DNA of 64,000 nucleotides from Bacillota bacterium (GTDB taxonomy: Bacteria > Bacillota > Clostridia > Lachnospirales > Lachnospiraceae), in assembly GCA_023409535.1 (NCBI GenBank), contig JAEYGZ010000005.1:65121-129120 (forward strand), written 5' to 3'. Shown here piece after piece: positions 8,563-16,357 of this stretch. The position numbers were made by a program, and so were the translations under genes. How positions within the stretch are numbered: position 1 is the first letter of the stretch; each line of letters opens with the position of its first letter. Under the pieces are notes generated by a model. The model was not told the DNA's origin, did no database searches, and was given only the letters and a program-made list of their open reading frames with translations.

Positions 8563-9912
8563 TTATGGCTTTGTTAAAGAGATACAAATTCCATGTTGAT
8601 ATTCGTTAACCATTGAAGTATGATACTTATTGAAAACAGCCTGGTTATAAATATGACTGGCAAAAATATCTTCAGACAGCATTTGTAAGCCCGTCTCACT
8701 TAATTGCCGTGCGGCTTTGGATACTTTTGTTATGACAGGAATTCTACCTTCTTTTTCGATGCAACGAAGCAGAGCGGAGGATTCCTTTCTGATTCCCAGC
8801 AGCCGGGCATAAAGAATATAATCCTGCCTGATATATTCTTTCAGTGAATCAGCTTTTATATTCAGCAGCAGATGAAGCAAGGCGCGGTTGATACGGGTCA
8901 AGGTCATATTCTTGGTTTTAATTCCCAGGGCGAGAGCATCAATACTTTGATTGAGGTCACCGAGGTTTTTCAGACGGTCCGCCAGGTCGGAAGTAATGTC
9001 CTGATAAGCAGCCAGAGAAGAGGCATCCTCCGAAAGGAGTTTATATTTGAGGATTGCCGAAAAGTCTTCACCGGTTATGGGATAGGTCCTTTGATAGTTG
9101 GTTTGCAGAAATTCAGCTACATCCTCCGGAACACTGCGGAAAGCGTCGGATAACCCATCTTTCGCAGAAGAATTATCGTGGCTGATAGCATTGCGGATTG
9201 CTGTGGCGGAGCTTATGACGGAATCAAAACCTTCAAGATCCGTCCGGTGGTTCAGGGCAGTTTCACCGTCAATAGAATCAGAAGCAGCCTGTGTATTTAA
9301 CCGGATATCATGATAATGAGCCGAGATACGCTTCATTGTAACCGGAGTGATGCTGGAGGAAAGGCTGTGAAGCGCTTTTATATATTCAATGCCCAGAATA
9401 TTATTGGGCTCTGCCAATATGGCAGATACTTCCCCGGATAATTCGGCATCAGACGCCTGCAGGGACTCCTGAAGCGCCTTCTGTCTGGCAGCAGGATAGG
9501 TTAGCCCCTCTTTCGTAAGCGCCTGAAGCTTACCATGGTAGGAAGCGGGGGCATGGAGCAGGTAATCGGCCGCTTCGGATAAGGGAGAAATCTCTCCGCA
9601 TTCACTGCCAAAACACAACATGTCCACCACACCCAGCTTATCAAGCAGCGAGACAGCGCCATGGGCAAAGTACTCCGCACTTCCCGTCGCATAGCATACC
9701 GGCAGCTCAAAGACAAGGTCAACTCCGTTTTGCAGGGCCATCCCGGTACGGCTGTATTTATCGATGACCGCAGGTACTCCCCGCTGCACAAAATTACCGC
9801 TCATGACTGCGATTACATAGTCCGCACCGGTGAGACGCTTTGCTTCCTGTATATGATATTTATGTCCGTTATGGAAGGGATTATATTCCGTGATCAGGCC
9901 GACAACCTTCAT
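8563..9912 (-). CDS. tmcAL: tRNA(Met) cytidine acetate ligase TmcAL (YlbM)
   Basis: Forms N4-acetylcytidine at the wobble position of elongator tRNA-Met using acetate and ATP, a chemistry described for the B. subtilis protein (formerly YlbM). The 449-residue protein opens with MKVVGLITEYNPFHNGHKYH, where the NPFHNGH segment is the nucleotidyltransferase HxGH motif, followed by a GNFVQRGVPA region and the NNILGIEYIKAL segment. ATG (complement of 9910-9912) has AAGGAG upstream. The gene stands alone on the minus strand, between pepF and pta. Bacillus ylbM is next to ylbN (yceD) and rpmF, which here lie 3 kb away, so pta-ackA seems to be inserted in the middle of that block. Use of acetate as substrate fits the neighbouring acetate pathway, though that link is only suggestive. 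Confidence 0.92.
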   Translation of the reverse strand: MKVVGLITEYNPFHNGHKYHIQEAKRLTGADYVIAVMSGNFVQRGVPAVIDKYSRTGMALQNGVDLVFELPVCYATGSAEYFAHGAVSLLDKLGVVDMLCFGSECGEISPLSEAADYLLHAPASYHGKLQALTKEGLTYPAARQKALQESLQASDAELSGEVSAILAEPNNILGIEYIKALHSLSSSITPVTMKRISAHYHDIRLNTQAASDSIDGETALNHRTDLEGFDSVISSATAIRNAISHDNSSAKDGLSDAFRSVPEDVAEFLQTNYQRTYPITGEDFSAILKYKLLSEDASSLAAYQDITSDLADRLKNLGDLNQSIDALALGIKTKNMTLTRINRALLHLLLNIKADSLKEYIRQDYILYARLLGIRKESSALLRCIEKEGRIPVITKVSKAARQLSETGLQMLSEDIFASHIYNQAVFNKYHTSMVNEYQHGICISLTKP

Positions 9913-10021
9913 CTTACTTTCGCTCCTTAAGCCGGATATTTACTGAAGAAAATAATATCATGAAATATATTTATCGTCAATGAAGCAGGTACGATTCACC
10001 CATTTTTCAGCAAATTTATAC

Positions 10022-10050
10022 TTGTATCAATTATTGTTATGTTTTATAAT
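10022..10050 (+). promoter_or_regulatory. sigma-A promoter for pta
   Basis: TTGTAT at 10022-10027 and TATAAT at 10045-10050 with exactly 17 bases between, about 70 bases upstream of the pta start. Confidence 0.75.
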
Positions 10051-10118
10051 AAAAGCTATTGGTTTAAGTTATTATATTATTATTAAATAAATGAAGGAAG
10101 TTATGAAAGGAGTATATC

Positions 10119-11108
10119 ATGGGTTTTATTGATGGTATCAAAGAAAGAGCAAAACATAATATTAAGACGATTGTATTGCCGGAGTCTGAAGACAGAAGAA
10201 CGCTGGAAGCTGCAAGCAGAGCAATGGCAGAGGGATTTGCAAAGGTTATCCTGATTGGTAACAAGGAGAAAATATTGAAGGATGCTCAGGGGCTTGACCT
10301 GAAAGGAGCAGAAATCATTGATCCGGACAATACAGATAAGCTTCAGAAATATATCGACTTATTGGTTGAGGTGAGAAAGAGCAAGGGAATGACACCCCAG
10401 CAGGCAAAAGAACTTTTGACAAAGGACTACCTGTATTTTGGTGTAACAATGGTAAAAGCAGGTGATGCAGACGGTATGGTATCCGGTGCGGTCCATTCTA
10501 CAGCCGACACACTTCGCCCCTCCTTACAAATTCTCAAGACAGCTCCTAACACGAAGCTGGTATCTGCATTTTTCGTTATTGTTGTACCAAATTGCGAATT
10601 TGGTGATAACGGAACCTTTATCTTCTCCGATTCCGGACTTGTTCAAAACCCGAACCCTGAGGAATTAGCTGCGATTGCAGGCAGCAGTGCAAAGAGCTTC
10701 GAGCAGTTAGTCGGTAAAGAGGCGGTTGTTGCCATGTTATCCCATTCCACCAAGGGAAGCGCAGCCCATCCGGATGTTGATAAGGTGGTTGAAGCGACCA
10801 GAATCGCAAAGGAATTATATCCTAATGTTAAGATTGACGGCGAGTTCCAGCTGGATGCGGCAATCGTTCCCAGCGTTGGTGCTTCCAAGGCACCGGGCAG
10901 TGATATCGCAGGTAAGGCAAATGTTCTTGTATTTCCCGATCTGGATGCAGGCAACATCGGCTACAAGCTGGCTCAGAGACTTGCCAGGGCAGAAGCATAC
11001 GGACCTATCACCCAGGGTATTGCAAAGCCTGTAAATGATCTGTCCAGAGGCTGCTCGGCAGATGATATCGTTGGTGTTATTGCAATTACAGCCGTACAGG
11101 CGCAATAG
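10119..11108 (+). CDS. pta: phosphate acetyltransferase
   Basis: Converts acetyl-CoA and phosphate to acetyl phosphate and CoA, the first step of acetate-producing ATP generation in fermentation. The 329-residue length is that of the short Firmicute form, which has only the PTA_PTB catalytic domain. Recognisable regions are VLPESEDRRTLEAA near residue 20, the GMVSGAVHSTADTLRPSLQI substrate segment near residues 120-140, FSDSGLVQNPNPEELA, LSHSTKGSA, and the VFPDLDAGNIGYKLAQR region near residue 275, followed by GPITQGIAKPVNDLSRGC. The ATG follows GAAAGGAG. ackA follows after a 185-base gap that carries one copy of the dispersed hairpin repeat. Confidence 0.96.
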   Translation: MGFIDGIKERAKHNIKTIVLPESEDRRTLEAASRAMAEGFAKVILIGNKEKILKDAQGLDLKGAEIIDPDNTDKLQKYIDLLVEVRKSKGMTPQQAKELLTKDYLYFGVTMVKAGDADGMVSGAVHSTADTLRPSLQILKTAPNTKLVSAFFVIVVPNCEFGDNGTFIFSDSGLVQNPNPEELAAIAGSSAKSFEQLVGKEAVVAMLSHSTKGSAAHPDVDKVVEATRIAKELYPNVKIDGEFQLDAAIVPSVGASKAPGSDIAGKANVLVFPDLDAGNIGYKLAQRLARAEAYGPITQGIAKPVNDLSRGCSADDIVGVIAITAVQAQ

Positions 11109-11148
11109 AGATAAGGCTGAAGGAAATACACTTTCAAAGGTTGAAAAA

Positions 11149-11205
11149 ATACACTTCAACCCGCAAATTTGCGCCTGCATAATCCTCGGCACAAATTCAG
11201 ATGCG
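11149..11205 (+). repeat. dispersed intergenic hairpin repeat, copy A (pta-ackA gap)
   Basis: AATTTGCGCC at 11166-11175 pairs with GGCACAAATT at 11188-11197 (one G-T pair). The left flank TACACTTC and the order 'TACACTT...TTTGYGCCTG...GG(C/T)ACAAA' match copies at about 38.2 and 50.15 kb. A second small inverted pair (CCTGCAT/ATGCGCAGG) surrounds it. It is inside the pta-ackA transcript, if the two genes are co-transcribed. Confidence 0.5.
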
Positions 11206-11293
11206 CAAAATACATGCGCAGGAACTGAGATAAAATGGGATGGCTTAATTCACAGGCCGTCAACATTATAATAAAGAGAGGTAAAATAAAACA

Positions 11294-12484
11294 ATGAAAG
11301 TATTAGTTATTAATTGCGGTAGTTCTTCCCTGAAATATCAGTTGATAGATTCCGAAAGCGAGCAGGCTCTTGCAGTAGGTCTTTGCGAGCGTATCGGTCT
11401 GGATGTGAGCTACTTAAAGCACACACCGGACGGCGGGGAGAAGATCGTAATCGAGGCATCCATGCCAAATCATGAAGTTGCCATTAAGATGGTAATTGAT
11501 GCCCTCACCGATGCAAAGCACGGTGTAATCAAGTCCTTAAATGAAATTGGAGCTGTAGGACACAGAGTTGTTCACGGCGGAGAGAAGTTTGCTGCATCCA
11601 CATTGATTAATGATGAAGTAATTAAGGCAATTGAAGATTGCAACGATCTTGCCCCGCTTCATAATCCTGCAAACTTAATTGGTATCCGTGCATGCCAGAG
11701 CTTAATGCAGAAGGTTCCCATGGTAGCGGTATTTGATACGGCATTCCATCAGACCATGCCTCAGAAGGCTTACCTCTATGGCTTACCCTTTGATTATTAT
11801 GAGAAATATAAGATCCGTAAATATGGTTTCCATGGAACCAGCCACAGCTATGTATCCAAACGTGCAGCTGCATTTACCGGACTTGATATTAATAACTCCA
11901 AAATTATCGTATGCCACTTAGGCAATGGTGCCAGCATCTCAGCTGTAAAGAACGGTAAATCCGTCGATACCAGCATGGGCTTTACTCCACTTGCAGGTCT
12001 TGTGATGGGTACCAGAAGCGGTGATATTGATCCCTCTATTATTGAATATATCGCGAAGAAAGAAAATAAATCCATCGATCAGATTATGAACCTTCTGAAC
12101 AAGCAGTCCGGTATCCAGGGTATGTCCGAAGTATCCAGCGACTTCCGTGATATCAATGCTGCAATGAATGAAGGAAATGAGAAAGCGCAAGCTGCTTTTG
12201 ATGTATTCTGCTATACCGTTGCCAAATATGTAGGTTCCTATGTGGCTGCAATGAACGGAGTGGATGCAATCGCATTTACTGCCGGCGTCGGTGAGAATGA
12301 TGGTAAGGTAAGAGCCACCGTATGCGAATATCTGGGCTATCTGGGAATTACCCTTGATGCGGTTAAGAACCAGGCGAGAGGACAGGAAGCTGTTATCACA
12401 ACGCCCGATTCAAAGACTGTGGTATGTGTTATCCCTACCAACGAGGAATTAACCATCGCCAGAGAAACAGTAGCACTGCTGTAA
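11294..12484 (+). CDS. ackA: acetate kinase
   Basis: Transfers phosphate from acetyl phosphate to ADP, giving acetate and ATP; with pta this is the main substrate-level ATP source of acetogenic and saccharolytic clostridia. The 396-residue protein shows the full set of family motifs: NCGSSSLKYQL at the N-terminus, GHRVVHGGEKF near residue 90, AVFDTAFHQTMP near 145, RKYGFHGTSHSYV near 175 (catalytic-site His), GNGASI near 208 and TRSGDIDP near 240, then the GVGEN segment near 330. ATG 11294 follows AGAGAGGTAAAATAAAACA. No terminator was seen between it and the next promoter at 12530. Confidence 0.97.
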   Translation: MKVLVINCGSSSLKYQLIDSESEQALAVGLCERIGLDVSYLKHTPDGGEKIVIEASMPNHEVAIKMVIDALTDAKHGVIKSLNEIGAVGHRVVHGGEKFAASTLINDEVIKAIEDCNDLAPLHNPANLIGIRACQSLMQKVPMVAVFDTAFHQTMPQKAYLYGLPFDYYEKYKIRKYGFHGTSHSYVSKRAAAFTGLDINNSKIIVCHLGNGASISAVKNGKSVDTSMGFTPLAGLVMGTRSGDIDPSIIEYIAKKENKSIDQIMNLLNKQSGIQGMSEVSSDFRDINAAMNEGNEKAQAAFDVFCYTVAKYVGSYVAAMNGVDAIAFTAGVGENDGKVRATVCEYLGYLGITLDAVKNQARGQEAVITTPDSKTVVCVIPTNEELTIARETVALL

Positions 12485-12529
12485 TAGAAATGATTTGTCG
12501 ATCAGATCAATGGAATAACTAAATTCTCG

Positions 12530-12558
12530 TTGACAAATAATAGCACAGTAGGTATAAT
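12530..12558 (+). promoter_or_regulatory. perfect consensus sigma-A promoter for yceD-rpmF
   Basis: TTGACA at 12530-12535, 17-base spacer, TATAAT at 12553-12558. Both boxes are exact consensus. This places transcription start near 12565 and rules out the in-frame TTG at 12530 as a translation start for yceD. Confidence 0.92.
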
Positions 12559-12616
12559 ACAAGAAGTGCGACCGAATAAGTTCGGTTATGCAGCGGATAT
12601 TCGGAGAGATTACAGA

Positions 12617-13144
12617 ATGCTTATATCTTTGTCAGAAATCATGACCACCAAGGATAAAGTGGCAAAAATCAATGCCCCCTTAGAGCTTGAAAGTTTTGAA
12701 TACCAGGGTGATACTTATGAGTTTGCTCATAAGGAGCCGGTGGAATTAACAATTACCAATCTTGGTAATAAGACCGTTTTAATTGAGGGCAGTACGAATA
12801 TTTCCCTGAAACTGTTCTGCAGCAGATGTCTGAAGGAGATTACCTATCCGATGAATATTGAGATTTCAAAGGAAGTGGACTTTAATCTTACGGAGGAAGA
12901 ACGCACAGAAGGTTTGGATGAAACAAACTATATTATTGGATACAATCTGGATGTAGACATATTAATCTATGATGAGATTCTGATCGGCTTTCCTATGAAG
13001 CTGTTATGCAGTGAGGATTGCAAGGGCATTTGCAAGAATTGCGGGACTAATCTTAATGAAAAGACCTGCGGCTGTGATACCTTCGATTATGATCCCAGAA
13101 TGTCAGTAATCCGAGATATCTTCAACAATTTTAAGGAGGTGTGA
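12617..13144 (+). CDS. yceD: YceD family protein (DUF177), ribosome/rRNA-associated
   Basis: A 175-residue DUF177 protein, the ylbN counterpart that in most bacteria precedes rpmF; in plants and E. coli the family is tied to 23S rRNA accumulation. The start is ATG 12617 (MLISLSEIM), with GGAGAG 8 bases upstream. The frame is open 29 codons further, but that part contains the consensus promoter and is thus untranslated. The C-terminal half carries the family cysteines: LFCSRCLKEI near residue 75, and LLCSEDCKGICKNCGTNLNEKTCGC near residues 135-160, a probable zinc site. Its stop overlaps the rpmF leader, so the two are co-transcribed. Confidence 0.9.
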   Translation: MLISLSEIMTTKDKVAKINAPLELESFEYQGDTYEFAHKEPVELTITNLGNKTVLIEGSTNISLKLFCSRCLKEITYPMNIEISKEVDFNLTEEERTEGLDETNYIIGYNLDVDILIYDEILIGFPMKLLCSEDCKGICKNCGTNLNEKTCGCDTFDYDPRMSVIRDIFNNFKEV

Positions 13145-13146
13145 CA

Positions 13147-13326
13147 ATGTCTATTTGTCCTAAAGGTAAACATTCCAAAGCAAGAAGAGACAGCCGTAGA
13201 GCTAACTGGAAGATGAGCGCTCCCAACCTGGTAAAGTGCAGCAAATGTGGTGAGCTCATGGTTCCTCATAGAGTATGTAAGGCTTGTGGTTCTTACAACA
13301 AGAAGGAAATCATTCCTGTAGAATAA
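13147..13326 (+). CDS. rpmF: 50S ribosomal protein L32
   Basis: A 59-residue ribosomal protein starting at ATG 13147, with AAGGAGGTG upstream; the GTG at 13141 belongs to that site. The N-terminal SICPKGKHSKARRDSRRANWKM is the usual L32 basic segment, and two CxxC pairs (CSKC and CKAC), 13 residues apart, form the zinc ribbon, so this is the zinc-binding (C+) form. Co-transcribed with yceD from the strong promoter at 12530. Confidence 0.97.
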   Translation: MSICPKGKHSKARRDSRRANWKMSAPNLVKCSKCGELMVPHRVCKACGSYNKKEIIPVE

Positions 13327-13338
13327 GGATAGTAAAAG

Positions 13339-13373
13339 CAAGGCCTTCCGAAGTTTTTAGGAGGGCCTTGTTT
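13339..13373 (+). terminator. terminator after rpmF
   Basis: Stem 13339-13349 with 13360-13370 (11 bp, one G-T pair), loop of 10 bases, followed by TTT. It closely resembles the terminator at 13761-13793. Confidence 0.8.
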
Positions 13374-13440
13374 GATCTCTTCTATAGGTTACATAATTTC
13401 CAAATAAATTGTTGGATATCTGATTCGGTAATGGTGCATA

Positions 13441-13471
13441 TTGACAATTGAGTATTGGTTAGCGGTATATT
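13441..13471 (+). promoter_or_regulatory. possible promoter for small zinc-ribbon gene
   Basis: TTGACA at 13441-13446 and TATATT at 13466-13471, spacer 19 (slightly long), 27 bases before the ATG of the small gene. Confidence 0.45.
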
Positions 13472-13497
13472 GAATTAAAAAGCAGAGGTGAATACAA

Positions 13498-13677
13498 ATG
13501 ATATTACGGACCCGTACATGTAATTTTTGTGCTACAGAATATTGGGCATGGAAATATAAATGTCCAAGATGCGGAACAGTTTATCAGGAACCTAGGAAAT
13601 CAAAAAAGCAGATTATTTTTGGAATATTGTTATTAATATTATGGTTTGTAATAGAAAAGATTATTAAATTATTATAG
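13498..13677 (+). CDS. 59-residue zinc-ribbon protein with C-terminal membrane segment
   Basis: A short open frame of 59 codons, ATG 13498 to TAG 13675-13677. The ribosome site AGAGGTG lies 7 bases before the ATG. The translated protein has two pairs of cysteines, CNFC near residues 8-11 and CPRC near residues 22-25, which is a plausible zinc ribbon; then a basic linker (EPRKSKKQ), then a hydrophobic stretch from about residue 39 to 51 (IIFGILLLILWFV) and a basic tail. This would make a small tail-anchored zinc-ribbon protein, similar in outline to many short uncharacterised Firmicute proteins. The gene has its own promoter-like site and lies between two near-identical terminators, so it forms an independent unit. 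No function can be assigned. Confidence 0.65.
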   Translation: MILRTRTCNFCATEYWAWKYKCPRCGTVYQEPRKSKKQIIFGILLLILWFVIEKIIKLL

Positions 13678-13760
13678 AACATATAAGCCACTAGTTAAAT
13701 TCTGTTAGTTGTTTTTAGTGGTTTGCAAATCATTTTGAAGGCAATATGATATGTGGATAA

Positions 13761-13793
13761 AAGGCCCTCCGAGGTTTTTCGGAGGGCCTTTTG
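13761..13793. terminator. bidirectional terminator between small zinc-ribbon gene and PfkB kinase
   Basis: A perfect 12-bp stem (13761-13772 and 13779-13790), loop of six bases, followed on each strand by a short T-run. It serves the plus-strand gene before it and the minus-strand kinase. Confidence 0.88.
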
Positions 13794-13810
13794 TAGTTTC
13801 AAACTATGGA

Positions 13811-14839
13811 TTACCGGTTCATCTCTGTCTGCTTGCCGGTTTGTTTGTGGCTGGCAATGATCTGATCCAGCTCCTTCTTACTGCAGGAGGGAAGATCTCC
13901 GGGAATCGTGTTCTTTACGGAGCTTGCAGCATTCCCGTATTCCAGTGCGCGCTGGCAGTCAAATTCATAAGCAAGAAGACCAAACAATACGCCGGAGATA
14001 TAAGCATCACCGCTGCCGATCCGATCCACAACCTCGATATTCTTATAAGGTTCCTCCATATAATACTTTTCTTCCTTTGCATTAAAGATGACGGAACCAA
14101 AGGTATGGATCTTTGGGCTGTGTACAATGCGCTGGGTGGTAGCAACGATGGAGATGGGATATTCCTGTGTAAAGCTCTTCATATTCTCTTCCACGGTGCC
14201 TGTTTTTTTGAAGGTGAGTCTGGCGGTATCCTCGGAGCAGAAGAAGATATCGATATATGGAAGAATTTCATCGATACAGCGCTTTGCCTCTTCTTCATTC
14301 CATAGATTCATACGGAAGTTCACGTCAAAGGAGATTAAGGAACCGTGCTCTTTGAACTTTTTAATCATCTCAATGGTGGTTCTTCTGGTATTTTCATCAA
14401 GAGCAAGCGTAATACCGGTGGTGTGAAAGCATCTGGTATTTGAATAAATCTCCTGGGGGATGTCTTCTATGGTAAGCGTCCGCATGGAGGTGTTCAGGCG
14501 GTCATAGATGATACCGGGCTTTCTGGGATGAGCACCGTTCTCATAATAGTAGATACCGAGGCGGGCTTCCTTTCGGTCGTCGTATACCAGATAATCATCA
14601 CTGACCCCGCAGAAACGGATGTAGTTTTTTACAAAGTAACCGATATCATTGGACGGAATTTTTGATATGATGCCTGTATGAAGCCCCAGCATGGATACGC
14701 CGGAGGCAACATTTAATTCGGCACCTCCTGTTTGTTTTTGAAGCATGTCCCCGCGGACCAGTCTTTCGTTATTGGGAGGGGAGAGGCGAAGTAATATTTC
14801 GCCCAGCGTAAGCAAGTCAAATGTTCTATTGTCTGACAT
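13811..14839 (-). CDS. PfkB-family carbohydrate kinase (2-keto-3-deoxygluconate kinase-like)
   Basis: Phosphorylates a sugar or sugar acid with ATP in the cytosol. The 342-residue protein has the ribokinase fold: N-terminal LTLGEILLRLSPPNNERL, GGAELNVASGVSMLG (first PfkB signature region, residues about 40-55), SFDVNFRMNLW near 170, and the second PfkB signature VVDRIGSGDAYISGVL near 275-290, with the catalytic Asp in GSGDA. The residues around the first strand resemble KDG kinases more than ribokinases, but no uronate pathway genes are next to it, so the substrate stays open. ATG is the complement of 14837-14839, with AGAAAGG upstream. Monocistronic and ends at the terminator at 13761-13793. 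Confidence 0.82.
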   Translation of the reverse strand: MSDNRTFDLLTLGEILLRLSPPNNERLVRGDMLQKQTGGAELNVASGVSMLGLHTGIISKIPSNDIGYFVKNYIRFCGVSDDYLVYDDRKEARLGIYYYENGAHPRKPGIIYDRLNTSMRTLTIEDIPQEIYSNTRCFHTTGITLALDENTRRTTIEMIKKFKEHGSLISFDVNFRMNLWNEEEAKRCIDEILPYIDIFFCSEDTARLTFKKTGTVEENMKSFTQEYPISIVATTQRIVHSPKIHTFGSVIFNAKEEKYYMEEPYKNIEVVDRIGSGDAYISGVLFGLLAYEFDCQRALEYGNAASSVKNTIPGDLPSCSKKELDQIIASHKQTGKQTEMNR

Positions 14840-15014
14840 TGTGTAACCTTTCTCCGCGTTTTTTATGTATCGCGGTTTAAACTTTTATTGTGCAAATTAT
14901 TGCGAATACTAGAAAGTATAAGGTTGATACGGTAATACTGTCAAGGAAATAGTAAAACGAAAAACAGCAGAAACTCTACTGGTAGGGAAGATAGAAATGC
15001 CGCAGCTGCAAAGG

Positions 15015-16139
15015 CTATATTACATGCTTTAAAATATGCGCCACATATACCTCCAGAGTATCCTCCTGCAGCAGAAAGTCCGTATGTATCTCCAGGAAGG
15101 AAAGCTTCGCCTGATGCTCCAGCCGAAAGCAGGGAGTAATCACAGGCTCATACTGAGGGGCAAAGATACCCTGCTTTCTGATATAGCAATTGGCAGGCTT
15201 TGCCTTAACCCGGTAAGCCTTATCCACATATTCTGCAATACTCTTATGTACCACACTGTCTTCTGCCGGAAGATAATAGTAGTCTTTGTAATTCTCATAG
15301 AAATATTTCAGCTCGCCCTCATAGATCACTACAGTCATAGATGCTTTGGTACCGGCTGCGGTTACCTTCACAAGATCGTTGCCGAAGGAAACCGGTGCGG
15401 GAAGGTTGGCGGATATCTCAAACTGGATATGGAAGAAGCCATCCTCTACCGCAGCCTGAAGGATACGGATGGGTTTTTCAAATATATCGGTGTAACCGAG
15501 AATCGGGCAGATATGGATCAAGCCTCTGATATCATCCTCGTTATGAAGCAGGAGCGCCTGCAGCAGCATATCGGCTTCTGAAGGAAGCTTTGAGACTTCG
15601 TCAGGAAGCCGCTTACTCCGCAGCTTTTCGAGATATCTTTTTCCCAGATAGCTTTGATAAACTTCAATCAAATCACCGCCGCCGAAGGTATCTGTGCGGC
15701 TGATATTCAGAAAATTCTCGATGGATTTTTGTTTGAAGCTTTTTAGCTTGAATATTCGTTTATAGGGATAGATCCTCTTATACAGATCAATACTGGTCAA
15801 GTGACCAAAGGTGTAATTAAGTCCCAGTAAGGCACATTTTTTCATTAAATAGGGCAAGTCAAAGCTTGCACCATTGTAGTGGAGCAATACTGTGTAATCT
15901 TTTATAAATCCGAAGAAGGCAGTAATCAGTTCGGCTTCTTCCTTAATTCCTTCCGAAAACCATTGAATGAGCTGGAAGGAGCCCTCCTTATAATAGGCGC
16001 AGCCGATGAGATACAAATAAGAGGAATCTGCTGCAAAGCCTGTGGTTTCTATATCAAAGAAGGCGATTTGATTCATATCATAATCCCGTTCCAAGGGATA
16101 TCGGGATGTTTGTTTTAATGAAAACTGACGGATTATCAT
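15015..16139 (-). CDS. RNase H-fold exonuclease-like protein (YprB family)
   Basis: A 374-residue protein with an N-terminal DEDD-type exonuclease domain. The motifs are FFDIETTGF near residue 30 (ExoI, Asp and Glu), HYNGASFDLPYL near residue 95 (ExoII, Asp), and HNEDDIRGL near residue 200 (ExoIII, Asp with neighbouring residues). B. subtilis YprB is the named relative, and its substrate is not known. The frame is open up to 16208, but ATG 16137-16139 (complement) is preceded by ACGGAGG and gives the MIIRQFSL start. The C-terminal about 150 residues carry no motif that I know. The intergenic 14840-15014 holds no gene. Confidence 0.78.
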   Translation of the reverse strand: MIIRQFSLKQTSRYPLERDYDMNQIAFFDIETTGFAADSSYLYLIGCAYYKEGSFQLIQWFSEGIKEEAELITAFFGFIKDYTVLLHYNGASFDLPYLMKKCALLGLNYTFGHLTSIDLYKRIYPYKRIFKLKSFKQKSIENFLNISRTDTFGGGDLIEVYQSYLGKRYLEKLRSKRLPDEVSKLPSEADMLLQALLLHNEDDIRGLIHICPILGYTDIFEKPIRILQAAVEDGFFHIQFEISANLPAPVSFGNDLVKVTAAGTKASMTVVIYEGELKYFYENYKDYYYLPAEDSVVHKSIAEYVDKAYRVKAKPANCYIRKQGIFAPQYEPVITPCFRLEHQAKLSFLEIHTDFLLQEDTLEVYVAHILKHVI

Positions 16140-16357
16140 GGGGAACCTCCGTATGGAATATAAGTTGACAAAGGAAGCTGTTAGGAATAGTATAACATAA
16201 TCCCGCATTTTAGGACAGGCTCATTCCTTCTTAATGCAATTTTAACTGCATTTTCGTTGATATTGTGTTAGAATATTCCTATTAGGGTTGCGAGATAGTA
16301 TAAGAAATTTGAAGTATTATAACCGGATTATATACAGAAGAGGTGAAGTTTACATTA

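Noticed and set aside
13751..14305. Plus-strand frame of 184 codons opposite the PfkB kinase
   Set aside because: It overlaps the terminator and is the antisense of a clearly conserved kinase; no ribosome site.
15036..15581. Plus-strand frame of 181 codons opposite the YprB-like gene
   Set aside because: Shadow of the minus-strand exonuclease with its DEDD motifs; the composition is not protein-like.
16165..16196. Plus-strand promoter TTGACA...TATAAC between the exonuclease and the fusion gene
   Set aside because: The spacer is 20 bases and it lies about 160 bases from the gene; not convincing.
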